Source: Bathymodiolus brooksi
Lineage: Eukaryota > Mollusca > Bivalvia > Mytilida > Modiolidae
Assembly (NCBI GenBank): GCA_963680875.1
Contig: OY804589.1
Span: 19,426,413 to 19,490,412 of the forward strand
Reading direction: 5' to 3'
DNA: 64,000 nt
Both the position numbers and the translations under genes were made by a program. This document shows, one piece after another, positions 39,601 to 54,600 of the stretch. Under the pieces are notes generated by a model. The model saw nothing but the letters and a program-made list of their open reading frames with translations, was not told the DNA's origin and did no database searches. Position 1 is the stretch's first letter, and the number at the start of each line of letters is the position of its first letter.

Positions 39601-42600
39601 CTTCCATTGTAGCAAATGCATGTGCTATATTAATCATGACTTGTGTTTCATGTTCCCGTCTACTAATCATCTGCACATGCACTAAGCGTTACAGTTTACG
39701 TCTCCGATTGTCATTCCTAGATATGAGTTACTAATATTGTTTAATAGAGGATTTATGTAGACATTGCATAGGTCACTGCTTAGGATATCTCCTTGGCGAA
39801 CTCCATGAGTTACTGGAAATTGTTGTGATATCTTGTTTTCCCATTTTACAGAACTCCTACAGTACTAGCCTTCTGGTGCATACTGTTGATTAGTGACCAG
39901 TGTTTGACCTGTATTCCAGCATGGTATTCCGTCTCATCAAATGACTGCATAACAACGTTAAATGCCGATTTTGCATCCAGTAATACTAGCTGACATTCAT
40001 TTTTGTTATCTGCATTTTTTCTGTATGTCTCTTCTACTGGCAAAGCAGAATTTAAAGGTGATGATCCATCAGTGAATACACGTTGTATTGGATTCTGGAT
40101 TTCCAGTATTTTATGGTTTGTCCGGTTTTTAATTATGGTTTCAATTTGTAAGAGAGAATTGATTTGAAATGAGTGATTTATTTTCATCTTTATTGATATT
40201 TACAATAATTAAAACAATTTTAAGTACATTTGTTTTACTGTTTCTAACTTTTACAAGAAACTTGAAAAATGAACGTTGACAGAGATAGAATCTAGCGTAG
40301 CAGGAACGACAACTCTGGATAGAGAATGGATGATAGTCTGACACATTTGTGATAGTATTGTTGAGCACTTCTTTCTTTGTGCAGAACTTGTAGTTGATGG
40401 TATGTAGGAAATAGGCTAATTCAGAACACTCATATGATAAGCCACACTCTTTGATAAAATGCAATAAGTATTTTTTCATCTTGTTTGTCTTTTCATTGTT
40501 GAGGTCTTCATTTATATCGCCACCGATTATAATTGTATGTGTTCCTTGATACCTTTGGTAGATTTCATATAGTTGGTCTATACAGTCATATCATTCATCG
40601 ACATAGTCATGGCTTCCTTTTGATGGTAGAAAGACTGAAGCTACTAATTTTGTATCATTATTACTATTGATTTCTTCACACTGTATCCTTTCAGCGCCAT
40701 CTGGTAGTATTTTTATTAAATGATCAATGTTTTCCCTCCAAATAATTGTGACTCCTCCATATCCTCTCGGCATGTTTTTTGGTAAGACTGGATTATATTT
40801 ATCTACTCCTTTTCCGACAAAATTGATGTTTTTATTCATATCGCCAATTGTGTTGATTTGAGCCTCAAATAGCCAATGTTCTTTTATTAAGATAATTTGA
40901 TGTTGTTTCAATAGCTCGTCTATAATGTAGCCACTGGTTTTTAAGTATTTGCAATTCAGGGACGCTATATGTATCTCTCCTTCTCCCTTAAAATTAGTTG
41001 GAATATGTGCTATCTCAGATGCTGCTGGAGGCATGTCTTACCTAAGAAAGGAGAGTTGGCATTCACCCTGTCAGTGTTATCTTTGATAGCTGGTCAATAG
41101 TTTTCTCGGTCTTGTACAATCGGTGTCCTATATGCTTTAGTTCGCCGTTGAGGTCGGCGAAATGATGTTGCTACATTACTTGAGCTTCTCTGTTTGTAGT
41201 ATAGTGGAATACCTGTTGCTAACTCATGTGTAATTATATGTGGGGTTTTAACTTCTCGGATTGTCTGTGAGGTACATGTATCTTGAGAATTGTTGATCAG
41301 ACTGTAGTCATAATTAGTCGTTGTTGTATCAATGTTCCATTTGGGCATATTGTCTCTAGTCGTGCTCATTTTAATCGTTTCTTTATAGCAATCATTTGTT
41401 GTTTGACTAGTACTGTTCATTGAAATGTTGACTAACTCAAGTTGTTTATCGATTTGGTCGAAAAAAATGTTTTTAATTTTATCATGTACTGCCAATATCT
41501 TGTTGTTAAGTTGTTCTTTCATTCTAGAGTTAATATCCGAGTTTGTAGTTGCATTTACAGGTGCAATTGATGGATTATCACTTTACTGTTCATGTTGTTC
41601 TATACTCCTCTGTAATGTTTTTACCAGTAGTTCGAGTTCAGTGTTCTTAGCTTCGAGTTTATTGCAATACGTTTCCATTTCTATTCTACTTTTCCTTTGC
41701 TCAGTTTTTTTAATTTTGTTTCTTTATTTCGTAGTTCTCTTAATTTGGCTGATATGGATTCCTCATCATGACTTTTATATATTGAACTTGGTAGTAAAAT
41801 ATTTGTATGTGATGTCTCGTATTTATCGGCATCGATGCAATGGTTTTCATTCAGAATATTTTGACTTTGTGTTTGTATTGCGTCAGTACATCTATTGTTA
41901 TTACTGCTGGTTTCTTTCAGAATAGTGATTTCGCTCTCATTTTGGTTTCCAACGAGTTTCATCTTCTACTTCATCTGACCTTAGATTACATTCATCTAGA
42001 ATAGCTACTGCTTTAGCACAAATATTAGATTTTCCATTCTGACAGAGTGTACATATCTAGTCTACTGTTGTTGTTTCTTCTATTGCTGTTATCTGTTCAG
42101 GATTAAGCTTTTCGCATTTGTAGTGTATCCAATGTTCGCCTACAGTTCAGTATGTGCTACGTGCTTTACAGTTCTTTCTGCATTTGCAACATGATATATC
42201 TTCAATTTCTTGTTGTTTTGTTGCTGGTGTCTTCCTGAGTTTATGCACGCTTGTAGTTGCTGTATTTGTTCCTATTATACGTTGCAATTGTTCGGCGAGT
42301 ATGTTGTTCAGTTTGTTCAGATTTATCTGGTTGCCATTGCATGTGGCTGCATGAATAATGTCATGAATTCCAGTAATATCTCTTTCCACAAATAGCGTCA
42401 GATTTTTGTCATTTACTTGGATTCTGCTACTAGTTAAATACAGATTGGTTGTATATGCAGGTTGTTCTTGTTCATGCACTCGTATTGTAGTCTGCACATT
42501 GTGACTTTGTGTAGAGTCAGTGTTGTGTGTTATATAAGCCTTTCCAAGTGATTCTGGTAGGTTTTCATAATATATATTTGCGGATATCTTTAATAGCTCA

Positions 42601-45600
42601 AATGTTGCTGCATCAGCACTTATAACTAGTCCTCCTCTGGTGTATTCATACAGTACGTTTTGTTGACGTTTGGTAGCATCTAGTTTTTTCTTCAACGCTT
42701 TGTCTATTTTGAGAGTGTACGTATTTGTAATCGAGCTAGGTGTGCCACGCATGCTTCTAGTTTGATGTTTATTGTCATTTTTATATCTTGCAATAGATCC
42801 ATTGGTAGCCATTGCTATTTCACGTTGCCAAGTTTTTGTCTGGTAATGTTTCAGAGATAGTGTATACAAAATAAAGGAGATGATCTAACCGACAAAAGTG
42901 CATTGTGGATGCCCCCACAGTTGACTAATGCCAGTTTTCTCAACAGTCCTTTTTTATTTGTAATTCCAGTTTCTTTAACCAAACTTTTGCCACATGTATA
43001 CCTGGGTGGAGTCCGTCCTTGAGTAAGTTATAATTATATTGATCTCGAGGTGTTTGTTTTGTCTTTGAGTTTTTCCAGTGCTGCTGGCTGAGAACAGTTG
43101 AGAATACAGGTGATATATTGTTTAATCCAGTATTTATTTCCCTGGAATTTTGGTTTAGTTCATTAATTTGCGATAGGAGCTCGTTGTCTAACTCTTGAAT
43201 TCAAGGTCTGTTTGACCTTGGTATTTGCTATGCTCGTATATCGAGTACACAGGCGTTTCAAGAAATGTTACTCTACAGTGTGGGTAATGATTCACCATTT
43301 CAGTAATTTGATGATATGTGTCAACTATATGATGTATACCTTCACTGTTTTCTCAAGCCAGATATATAAATGGAGGTTTGTAGCTAGTAAGAACACATGT
43401 TGCTAGCCAATGGTATCGTGTTGTTCTATTTGATGATCTATGTTTTGTAATAGCCAGTTATAGCTCTTGTATGTTGTTCTACCACTCTTGCATTGCCATA
43501 TGATTTGATTTTCTACCGGCGATTGTATATGTTCTCGTAGGTATCTTCCCTTACTGTCCGATATAATAAGCAGTTATCTAATGCGTGGTCCTGTAGGGCC
43601 TTGGTCTGCCTTTGAATTGATCTTCTCAAGGTATTTTATTAATTTGGAGTCGGTCATGTATAGTGCATATACTGTTAAAATGCTTCATTATAATATTGTT
43701 TAAAATTATATACTTTGTTTATATATATCTTCAATAAAATCTAAAACACAGGTGTGCCCCTGGTTTTATGATAATTTAATGATTATCTCCCTTTGCGTGT
43801 AGAAGTTGTTTGTTTATCACTTCCCTATATTTGCGTGGTTTTTAAATCTTTTATGATTTTTACTTGATTGAACCTTGGATAAATGATTTTAAGTGTCTTT
43901 TTCCACTACTATTTGTTTCTACACAACAAATAAGAAAGATGTCTGTCACCAAGAATTTAAGTCGCCACCATTTGTATTTACATCCCTCAATGTTTACTTC
44001 CGTTCGTTACACATATGCAAAAATTATGTATAAATGCTACGTACATATAAAAAAGTATCGGATACACAATAAATTGAGAGTATATACAAAGGCACAACAT
44101 AATACTAACCAAATATCTGGTCAAAACTATTGAGTATTTAGTAGATTTCATGTCAAAACAGGATATAACATTATTGTTGTTTCTCTCGAATTATGAGTTG
44201 ACCAAACACTTTAAACATTTTCGTATGAAATGAGTATTATGTTCCCCCTTTACTTTGTTCTACTGTGACTTTTATGATGATTTAGAAAAAAACATACGTT
44301 AAACCAAGGATTTATATTACTATATAAATCCTTGGTTAGACCAATTCATAAAAAGTGCAAATGGTATTTGGGACATTTTCTTTTCGACCTTTTCAACGTG
44401 ATTAGTATATCTTAATATCACCTATTGATGTGAACAACTAATTTTTGAAACACTGTGATAATATCCGTCCTTGTGATAAATTGATTATGCAATATAACAT
44501 ATTATCGAAATACCTGTGCATAAGATAGTTGTAGAGCATGATACCGTGTCATAGTCCAATCCTGGGCAAGGAGAACCGCCATTTACTGGTGATGGATTGA
44601 TACACGATCTATGTCGTGTCCTTGTTCCTCCAACACACGTCTTTGTACACGGATTCCAATTTCCCCACGAACTCCAGTGTCCATTTACTATAAAAAGGAA
44701 ATAAACATTAGCGTGGTCAATAACTGCAAAAACTATTAATGAAGCAAAGTTACTTATGGTCTTTCTAGTTAAAGCACAATGTTTATATTTGCAATAAAAT
44801 ATCAATGATATCTGCTATATATCGGTTTGGTTTATTTGGCTACTGGGTAGATGATACCTCCAGAGATTAATAGTCCACCAGCAGAGGTATCAACCTAGTG
44901 ATAGTAACACTGACTACTGGGTAGATGATACCTCCGGAGACTAATAGTCCACCAACAGAGGTATCAACCTAGTGATAGTAACACGAACTACTGGGTAGAT
45001 GATACCTCCGGAGATTAATAGTCCACCAACAGAGGTATCAACCTAGTGATAGTAACACTGACTACTGGGTAGATGATACCTGCGGAGATTAATAGTCCAC
45101 CAGCAGAGGTGTCAACCTAGTGATAGTAACACTGACTACTGGGTAGATGATACCTCCGAATACAAATAGTCCACCAGCAGAGTTATCAACCTAGAGATAG
45201 TAACACTGACTACTGGGTAGATGATACCTCCGGAGATTAATAGACCACCAGCAGAGGTATCAACCTAGTGATAGTAACACTGACTACTGGGTAGATGATA
45301 ACTCCGGAGATTAATAGTCCACCAGGACAGGTATCAACCTAGTGATAGTAACACTGACTACTGGGTAGATGACACCTCCGGAGATTAATAGACCACCAGC
45401 AGAGGTATCAACCTAGAGATAGTAACACTGACTACTGGGTAGATGATAACTCCGGAGATTAACAGTCCACCAGGAGAGGTATCAACCTAGTGATAGTAAC
45501 ACTGACTACTGGGTAGATGACACCTCCGGAGATTAATAGTCCACCAGGAGAGGTATCAACCTAGTGATAGTAACACTGACTACTGGGTAGATGATAACTC

Positions 45601-48600
45601 CTGAGATTAATAGTCCACCAGGAGAGGTATCAACCTAGTGATAGTAACACTGACTACTGGGTAGATGACACCTCCGGAGATTAATAGTCCACCAGGAGAG
45701 GTATCAACCTAGTGATAGTAAAACTGACTACTGGGTAGATGATACCTCCGGATACTATTATTCCACCAGCAGAGGTATCAACCTAGTGATAGTAACACTG
45801 ACTACTGGGAAGATGATACCTCCGAAGACTAATAGTCCACCAGGAGAGGTATCAACCTAGTGATAGTAACACTGGCTACTGGGTAGATGATACCTCCGGA
45901 TACTAATAGTCCACCAACAGAGGTATCAACCTAGTGATAGTAACACTGACTACTGGGTAGATGATACCTCCGGAGACTAATAGTCCACCAGCAGAGGTAT
46001 CAATGTGATAGTATGTAGCTTTGTTATGGGGAAAACAGTTTATGACGTTTTACTCTTGTTGTATATTGCATGAAATTTTTGAAACAAGAAATGCTCACTA
46101 TCACTGAATCCTTTGTAAAAAATATATTTATACTTGTAGGATTTTCAATATTTCTCCTGTATGTTATTCTCACAGAATTAAGATGAAAAACCATACTTAG
46201 GTTGATTGATTTGATTGATTGGTTGATTGTGTTTAGCGCCAATTTTAAGCAATATTTCAGTTATATCAAGCCGGAGAACAAACAGAGAACCACCGACCAT
46301 AAACTGGTAAACTGTATCACTTGCGGCTGCAAGTCGAGTGCACTTTTTTTGTCATTTACAAAGCCTTGCGCGAAATCACGCCGTATTGGTGATAGGCTTG
46401 TATGAGTTGTTAGGTAATCCAACTACCTAGCTTAAAGAGTCACCCGGGCCCTCATATTTAGGAAGACTCAAGAAGGAAGGGAAATACATCTAATATTTTA
46501 CTCATCTTACATATTTTATATACTTCTTTTAAAAAACTAAAATTGATGAAGTATGAAAGCTTAAATGAGAAAAAGTAAATCGTTTGATTCACTGTATATA
46601 TTACAGGCATCAATTTGAACCCAAAAAAACAGGCTTAATGTTTTTCCCTCCTAATAAAGTTTTTTTTTTGCCGAAAAAAATCATTGCACATGAACATTTT
46701 CTTTACCTTCTCCTTTATGTGATCTAAGATAAGGAAGATACACTTGCCTCTTTGTGTGTGTGTTGTTTTATTTTTTACAAATTGAATATATTTAATTTCT
46801 TGTTATTGTAATTACTGCGATCCACCCTAGTGTTTAACCTAGAAATGTCCAACATTTCATAATTTTTTAAGCAAGTTTTACATGCAAACAACATAAGAAA
46901 TCAATATTTCTCATTTCCACGGAAAATACTATGCATAAAGAATTATCTTAAAACAGCAGTTGTCTAATGTATATTTTTTCTTAGGGACGGACCATTTAAC
47001 TTCCATGGAGGGTTATGGTTTCTTTCTAAAAAAAAATAATCTGATTCCCAATGCTGGTGAAAAAAAATAATCTGATTTTGGTGGAGGAAAACAAAATAAT
47101 ATGATTCAGAATTTTTGTCATATAACCTAATGTTAAATTCTGTAAATAATAAATGATGTAAATACTGTGATAATATGTGTCTTCGCATAACCTGGTTCTG
47201 TGATGAACTAATTATGTAGATATGGTGATAATATGTGTCTCTGTAATACCTAACTTTTGTAAATACTGCGATATTATGTGCCTCTTTAATACCTGACCTG
47301 TGATTAAACAATAATGTAAATATTGTGCACATATCGTTATGCATCTTTTTAGTAAGGACTTGTCATCACTGGTTTGTTATTGATAATCTAATTAGGATAC
47401 CAATTTTATAGTCTTTGGTTTGACCCGATCGCGGCTCCAAACCATGATCTAACTTCAATTCAATCGAGACCAGCATGGTAACTATAACACCACGGATGCG
47501 GCAAAGTGAACAGAAAACGTATTAGTGTTCAGTATGGTGAGGGATAACTAAAAGTTATTAGTGACCACTAGAACAAGTATTGCCGATTAAGTTTTGAGTA
47601 AACAAAATACATTTTTAAATCGTTGTTCCCTCACGTGGAAATACAAACATGATGTCGGGTTTTTAACTTTAGATACATACAGTAGAATTTATCCCATCTT
47701 ACAATTTGGTATCTGTAAACGAGGTAATATTTGGTCAGTCAAAAGTCGGAAACAAACATTCACAAAATAGCATCGTCTAGATCATTTTGTTTTTGCATTG
47801 CTTCCGAATTACTCATTAATTAGTATCTAAATTGATTTATTTGTCTTATCTACCGTACATACCTCTGACACTAACATCTACATGTTCTACAGTGGAATTA
47901 ACCACACAACGATATCTACCGCCGTCATTTGTTTGAACATTATAGATAGTCATATATCCACTATTTACATTCCCATATTTAGTTCCTGCTTGGATATGGC
48001 TAGACCAACTCGAATCCGTTCTCTTATTCCAATAGTAATACGGCCCTTGCAATGTGCATGTTAAGGTAGTATTACTCCCCCATATGGCTATCACTGAAAT
48101 GAAACCAAAAATAAATAAGCCCAAACGTTAATAGAGAACACGCGTAAATTGATGATCAATAAGTTCCTTCAGGGGCCATGTTAGTATTAAGGACCTTTAT
48201 GGTAAACAAAATCCTTTGGTAGCCATGTTAGTATCAAGAACATTCATGGTGAATAAGTCATCTAGTGGCCATGCTTGTATTAAGGACAGAAAGGTTCAAT
48301 ACGATTACATAATGGTCATGTTAGTATTTAGAATACTGTCAATACTGTCATTTAGTTGTCATGTTAGTATCAAGGACAGTCATGGTAAATAAGGTCATTC
48401 AGTGGTGGTCATGTTAGTATCAAGGAGAGTCATCGGCAAAACGATTATTTAGTGGTTATGTTAGTATTTAGAACACTAAGGTCCCTTAGTGGTCATATTT
48501 GTATTAAAGACAATCAGGGCCAAATAGGTCATCAATGAGGTGATGTTAGTATCAAGACCAGTTATAAAATCATTCGTATTCAGGACAGTCATGGTCAATA

Positions 48601-51600
48601 AGGTCCTTTATTTGTCCTATTTGTAATAAGGACAGTCATGGTCAATATGGTTCTTTATATATCTTATTTGTATTCAGGACAGTCATAGTCAATAAGGTCC
48701 TTTATATATCCTATTTGTATTAAGGACAGTCATGGTCAATAAGGTCTTTCATATGTCCTACTTGTATTAAGGACAATCATGGTCAATAAGGTCTTTTATA
48801 TGTCCTATTTGTATTAATGGAAAGTTAATATTCAGAACACTCATGATCAATACTGTCATTTAGTGGTCATGTTAGTATCAAGGACAGTCATGGTAAATAA
48901 GATCCTTCAGTGGTGGTCATGTTAGTATCAAAGTGAGTCATCGGCAATAAGACTATTTAGTGGTCATGTTAGTATTTAGAACACTCATGATCAATAAGGT
49001 CCCTTAGTGGTCATATTTGTAATAAAGACAAGCAAGTTCAATTAGGTCATTTATAGGTCATGTTAGTATCAAAACTAGTTATAAAGTCATTCATATGCAG
49101 GACAGTCATGGTCAATAAGGTCTTGTATATGTCCTATTTGTATTAATGGAATTCATGGAAAATAAGGTCTTTTATTTCTTACTTGTATTAAGGACATTCA
49201 TTGTCAATAAGGTCCTTTATATGTCCTATTTGAATTATGGACATTCATGGTCAATAAGATGCTTTATATGTCCTATTTGTATTAAGGACGTCATGGTCAA
49301 TAAGGTCTTTTATATATCCTACTTGTATTAAGGACATTCATGGTTAATAAGGTATTTTGTGTGTAATACTTGTATTAAGGAGGAGCATGGTCAATAAAAT
49401 CAGTTATATGTCCTACTTGTATAAAGGACAGTCATGGTCAATAAGGTCTTTTTATGTCCTATTTGTATTAAAGAAAGTCATGGTTAATAAGATACTTTAT
49501 ATGTCCTATTTGTAATAAGGAAAGTCATGGTCGATAAGTTCTTTCATATATCCTATTTGTTTCAAGGACAGTCATGGTCAATGAGGTATTTTATATTTCC
49601 TACTTGTATTAAGGAAAGTCATGGTTAATAAGATCTTTTATATGTAATATTTGTATAAAGGACAGTCATGGCCAATAAGATATTTTATATGTCCTATTTG
49701 TATTAAGAAAATTCATGGTCAATAAGATCGTTTAAATGTCGTATTTGTATAAAGGACAGTCATGGTCAATAAGTTTTTTTTTATGTCCTACTTGTATTAA
49801 AGACAGTCATGGACAATAAGGTACTTTTTATGTCCTATTTGTATTAAGGAAATTCATGGTCAATAAGGTCCTTTATATGTCCTATTTGTATTAAGGAAAG
49901 TCATGGTCAATAAGGTTCTTTTTATGTCCTATTTGTATTAAGGAAAGTCATGGTCAATAAGGTCATTATATATCCTATTTGTATTAAGGAAAGTCATTGT
50001 CAATAAGGTCTTTTATATATCCTACTTGTATTAAGGACAGTCATGGTCAATAAGGTCTTTTATATGTCCTACTTGTATTAAGAACAGTGATGGTCAATAA
50101 GGTATTTTATATGTCCTACTTGTATTAAGGATAGTCATGGTCAATAACGTATTTTCTATGTTTTACTTGTATTAAGGACAGTCATGGTCAATAAGGTATT
50201 TTATATCTCCTATTTGTTTTAAGGACAGTCATGGTCAATCAGGTCCTTTATATGTCCTACTTGTATTAAGGACAGTCATGGTCAATAAGGTTCTTTATAT
50301 GTCATATTTGTATTAAAGGCAGTCATGTTCAATAAGTCTTTTATATATCCTACTTGTATTAAGGACAGTCATGGTCAACACGGTATTTTGTATGTCCTGC
50401 TTGTATTAAGGACAATCATTGTCAAGTAGATCTGTTATATGTCCTACTTATATAAAGGACAGTCATGGTCAATAAGGTCTTTTTATGTCCTACTTGTATT
50501 AAAGAAAGTCATGGTCAATAAGATACTTTATATGTCCTATTTGTATTAAGGAAAGTCATGGTCAATAAGGTTTAATATATATGTCCTACTTGTGTTAAGG
50601 ACAGTCATGTTCAATAAGGTGTTTTATATGTCTTACTTGTATTAAGGAAAGTCATGGTCAATAAGGTTTTTATATCTCCTATTTGTATTAAGGACAGTCA
50701 TGGTCAATAAGGTACTTTATATGTCCTATTTGTATTAAGGACAGTCATGGTCAATAAGGTCTTTTATATGTCTTACTTGTATTAAGAACAGTCATGGTCA
50801 ATAATGTCTTTTATATATCCTACTTGTATTAAGGAAAGTCATGGTCAATAAGATCCTTTATATGTCCTATTTGTATTAAGGAAAGTCATGGCCAATAAGG
50901 TCCTTTATATGTCATATTTGTATTAAGGACAGTCATGGTCAATAAGGTTCTTTACATGTCCTATTTGTATTAAGGACAGTCATGGTCAATAAGGTTCTTT
51001 TTATATCATATTTGTATTAAGGACAGTCATGGTCAATAAAGTCCTTTATATATCCTATTTGTATTAAGGACAGTCATGGTCAATAAGGTCTTTCATATGT
51101 CCTACTTGTATTAAGGAAAATCATGGTCAATAAGGTCTTTTATATGTCCTATTTGTATTAATGGAAAGTTAATATTTAGAACACTCATGCTCAATACTGT
51201 CATTTAGTGGTCATGTTAGTATCAAGGACAGTCATGGTAAATAAGATACTTCAGTGGTGGTCATGTTAGTATCAAAGAGAGTCATCGGCAATAAGACTAT
51301 TTAGTGGTCATGTTAGTATTTAGAACACTCATGATCAATAAGGTCCCTTAGTGGTCATATTTGTTTTAAAGACAAGCAGGGTCAATTAGGTTATTTATAG
51401 GTCATGTTAGTATCAAGACCAGTTATAAAGTCATTCGTATTCAGGACAGTCATGGTCAATAAGGTCTTGTATATGTCCTATTTGTATTAATGGAAGTCAT
51501 TGTAAATAAGGTCTTTTATATTTCCTCGTTGTATTAAGGACAGTCATGGTCAATAAGGTCTTTTATATGTTCTATTTTTATCAATGGAATTCATGGTAAA

Positions 51601-54600
51601 TAAGGTCTTTTATATGTCCTACCTGTATTAAGGACAGTCATGGTCAATAAGGTCTTGCATATGTCCTATTTGTATTAAGAACAGTCATGGTCAATGCGGT
51701 CTTTTATATGTCATATTTGTATTAAGGAAAGTCATGGTCAATAAGGTTTTTTACATGTCCTACTTGTATTAAGGACAGTCATGGTCAATGCGGTCTTTCA
51801 TATGTCATATTTGTATAAAGGAAATTCATGGTCAATGCGGTCTTTTATATGTCATATTTGTATAAAGGAAATTCATGGTCAATAAGGTTTTTTATATGTC
51901 CTACTTGTATTAAGGACAATCATGGTCAATAACATCTTTTATATGCCGTACTTGTATTAAGGGAAGGCATGGTCAATAAGGTCATTTGTAGGTCCTATTT
52001 GTATTACGGACAGTCATGGTCAATAAGGTCATTAATATATCCTATTTGTATTAAGGAAAGTCATGGTCAATAAGGTACTTTATATCTCCTATTTGTATTA
52101 AAGAAAGTCATGGTGAATAAGGTCTTGTATATGTCCTACTTGTATTAAGAACAGTCATGGTCAATAAGGTCTTTTATATGTCCTACTTGTATTAAGGACA
52201 GTCATGGTCAATAAGGTCTTTTATATGTCCTACTGTATTAAGGACAGTCATAGTCAATAAGGTATTTTATATGTCTTACTTATATTAAGGAAAGTCATGG
52301 TCAATAAGGTCTTTTATATGTCCTACTTGTATTAAGGACAGTCTTGGTCAATAAGGTCTTTTATATGTTCTACTTGTATTAAGAACAGTCATGGTCAATA
52401 AGGTGTTGTATATGTCCTACTTGTATTAAGGAAAGTCATGGTCAATAAGGTCTTTTATATGCCATATTTGTACAAAAACAGTCATGGTCAATTAGTTTTT
52501 TTTTGTCCTACTTGTATTAAAGACAGTCATGGTCAATAAGGTACTTTATATGTCCTATTTGTATCACGGAAATTCATGGTCAATAAGGTCGTTTATATGT
52601 CCTATTTGTATAAAGGACAGTCATGGTCAACAAGGTTTTTTTTATATCCTACTTGTATTAAAGACAGTAATGGACAATAAGGTACTTTATATGTCCTATT
52701 TTTATTAAGGACATTCATGGTCAATAAGGCCTTTTATATGTCCTATTTGTATTAAGGACAGTCATGGTCAATAAGGTATTTTATATGTCCTACTTGTATT
52801 AAGGAAAGTCATGGTCAATGAGGTCTTTTTTATGTCCTACTTGTATTAAAGACAGTAATGGACAATAAGGTACTTTATATGTCCTATTTTTATTAAGGAC
52901 ATTCATGGTCAATAAGGCCTTTTATATGTCCTATTTGTATTAAGGACAGTCATGGTCAATAAGGTATTTTATATGTCCTACTTGTATTAAGGAAAGTCAT
53001 GGTCAATGAGGTCTTTTTATGTCCTACTTGTATTAAAGACAGTCATGGTCAATAAGGTACTTAAGGTACTTTATATGTCCTATTTGTATTAAGGACAGTC
53101 ATGGTCAATACTGTCATTTAGTGGTCATGTTAGTATCAAGGAAAGTATTGCTTGATAAGGTCCTTAAGTGGTAATTTTACTATGAATGATAGTTATGGTA
53201 GATTAGGTGGTGAAATCTTGATGAAACGATGATTCTCATAGACGGTGTAAATATCTGCAAATAAATGTTCCACCTGTAAGGTACGTCATACGTATATTGT
53301 ACACCTCGTAAAACTGCATTCAGATGATAAATTTGACTAAACACCACCTCTTTCTGATATTATATACAAACCGCATAACTATATATTTGTATTAAGAACA
53401 GTCATGGTCAATGCGGTCTTTTATATGTCATATTTGTATTAAGGAAAGTCATGGTCAATAAGGTTTTTTACATGTCCTACTTGTATTAAGGACAGTCATG
53501 GTCAATACGGTCTTTTATATGTCATATTTGTATAAAGGAAATTCATGATAAATGCAGTCTTTTATATGTCATATTTGTATAAAGGAAATTCATGGTCAAT
53601 AAGGTTTTCTATATGTCCTACTTGTATTAAGGACAATCATGGTCAATAACATCTTTTATATGCCGTACTTGTATTAAGGAAAGGCATGGTCAATAAGGTC
53701 TTTTGTAGGTCCTATTTGTATTAAGGACAGTCATGGTCAATAAGGTCATTAATATATCCTATTTGTATTAAGGAAAGTCATGGTGAATAAGGTCTTGTAT
53801 ATGTCCTACTTGTATTAAGAACAGTCATGGTCAATAAGGTCTTTTATATGTCCTACTTGTATTAAGGACAGTTATGGTCAATAAGGTCTTTTATATGTCC
53901 TACTGTATTAAGGATAGTCATAGTTAATAAGGTATTTTATATGTCTTACTTTTATTAGGGAAGGTCATGGTCAATAAGGTCCTTTATATGTCCTATTTGT
54001 ATTAAGGACAGTCATAGTCAATAAGGTACTTTATATGTCCTACTTGTATTAAGGACAGTTATGGTCAATAAGGTCTTTTATATGTCCTACTGTATTAAGG
54101 ATAGTCATAGTTAATAAGGTATTTTATATGTCTTACTTTTATTAGGGAAGGTCATGGTCAATAAGGTCCTTTATATCTCCTATTTGTATTAAGGACAGTC
54201 ATAGTCAATAAGGTATTTTATATGTCTTACTTGTATTAAGAAAAGTCATGGTCAATAAGGTTTTTTATATCTCCTTTTTGTATTAAGGACAGTCATGGTC
54301 AATAAGTTCTTTTATATGTCCTACTTGTATTAAGGACTGTCATGCTCAATAAGGTCTTTTATATATCCAACTTGTATTAAGGAAAGTCATGGTCAATACG
54401 ATCTGTTATATGTCCTACTTGTATAAAGGACAGTCATGGTCAATAAAGTCTTTTTTATGTCCTACTTGTATTAACGACAGTCATGGTAAATAATGTACTT
54501 TATATATCCTATTTGAATTATGGAAAGTCATGGTCAATAAGGTCTTTTATATGTCTTACTTGTATTAAAAGCAGTCATGGTCAATAAGGTATTTTATATG

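Larger units (their letters stand above)
37600..43680 (-). mobile_element. Decayed non-LTR retrotransposon (LINE) with SGNH-like, PHD, endonuclease and RT parts
   Basis: Read on the minus strand, the order is: SGNH-like domain (43.67-43.2 kb), ORF1-like region ending in a PHD finger (42.87-42.0 kb), polar coiled region (41.96-41.1 kb), APE-type endonuclease (41.03-40.35 kb), RT (40.19-39.2 kb) and the Cys/His C-terminus (38.37-37.6 kb). Stops and frameshifts occur throughout. Esterase plus PHD in the first ORF recalls L2/CR1-type elements; the exact clade is not assigned. Ends are approximate. It sits in the intron between the two TSP1 exons. Confidence 0.85.

Noticed and set aside
41425..41925. 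166-codon plus-strand ORF rich in Leu/Ser
   Set aside because: It is the antisense of the LINE polar/coiled region.
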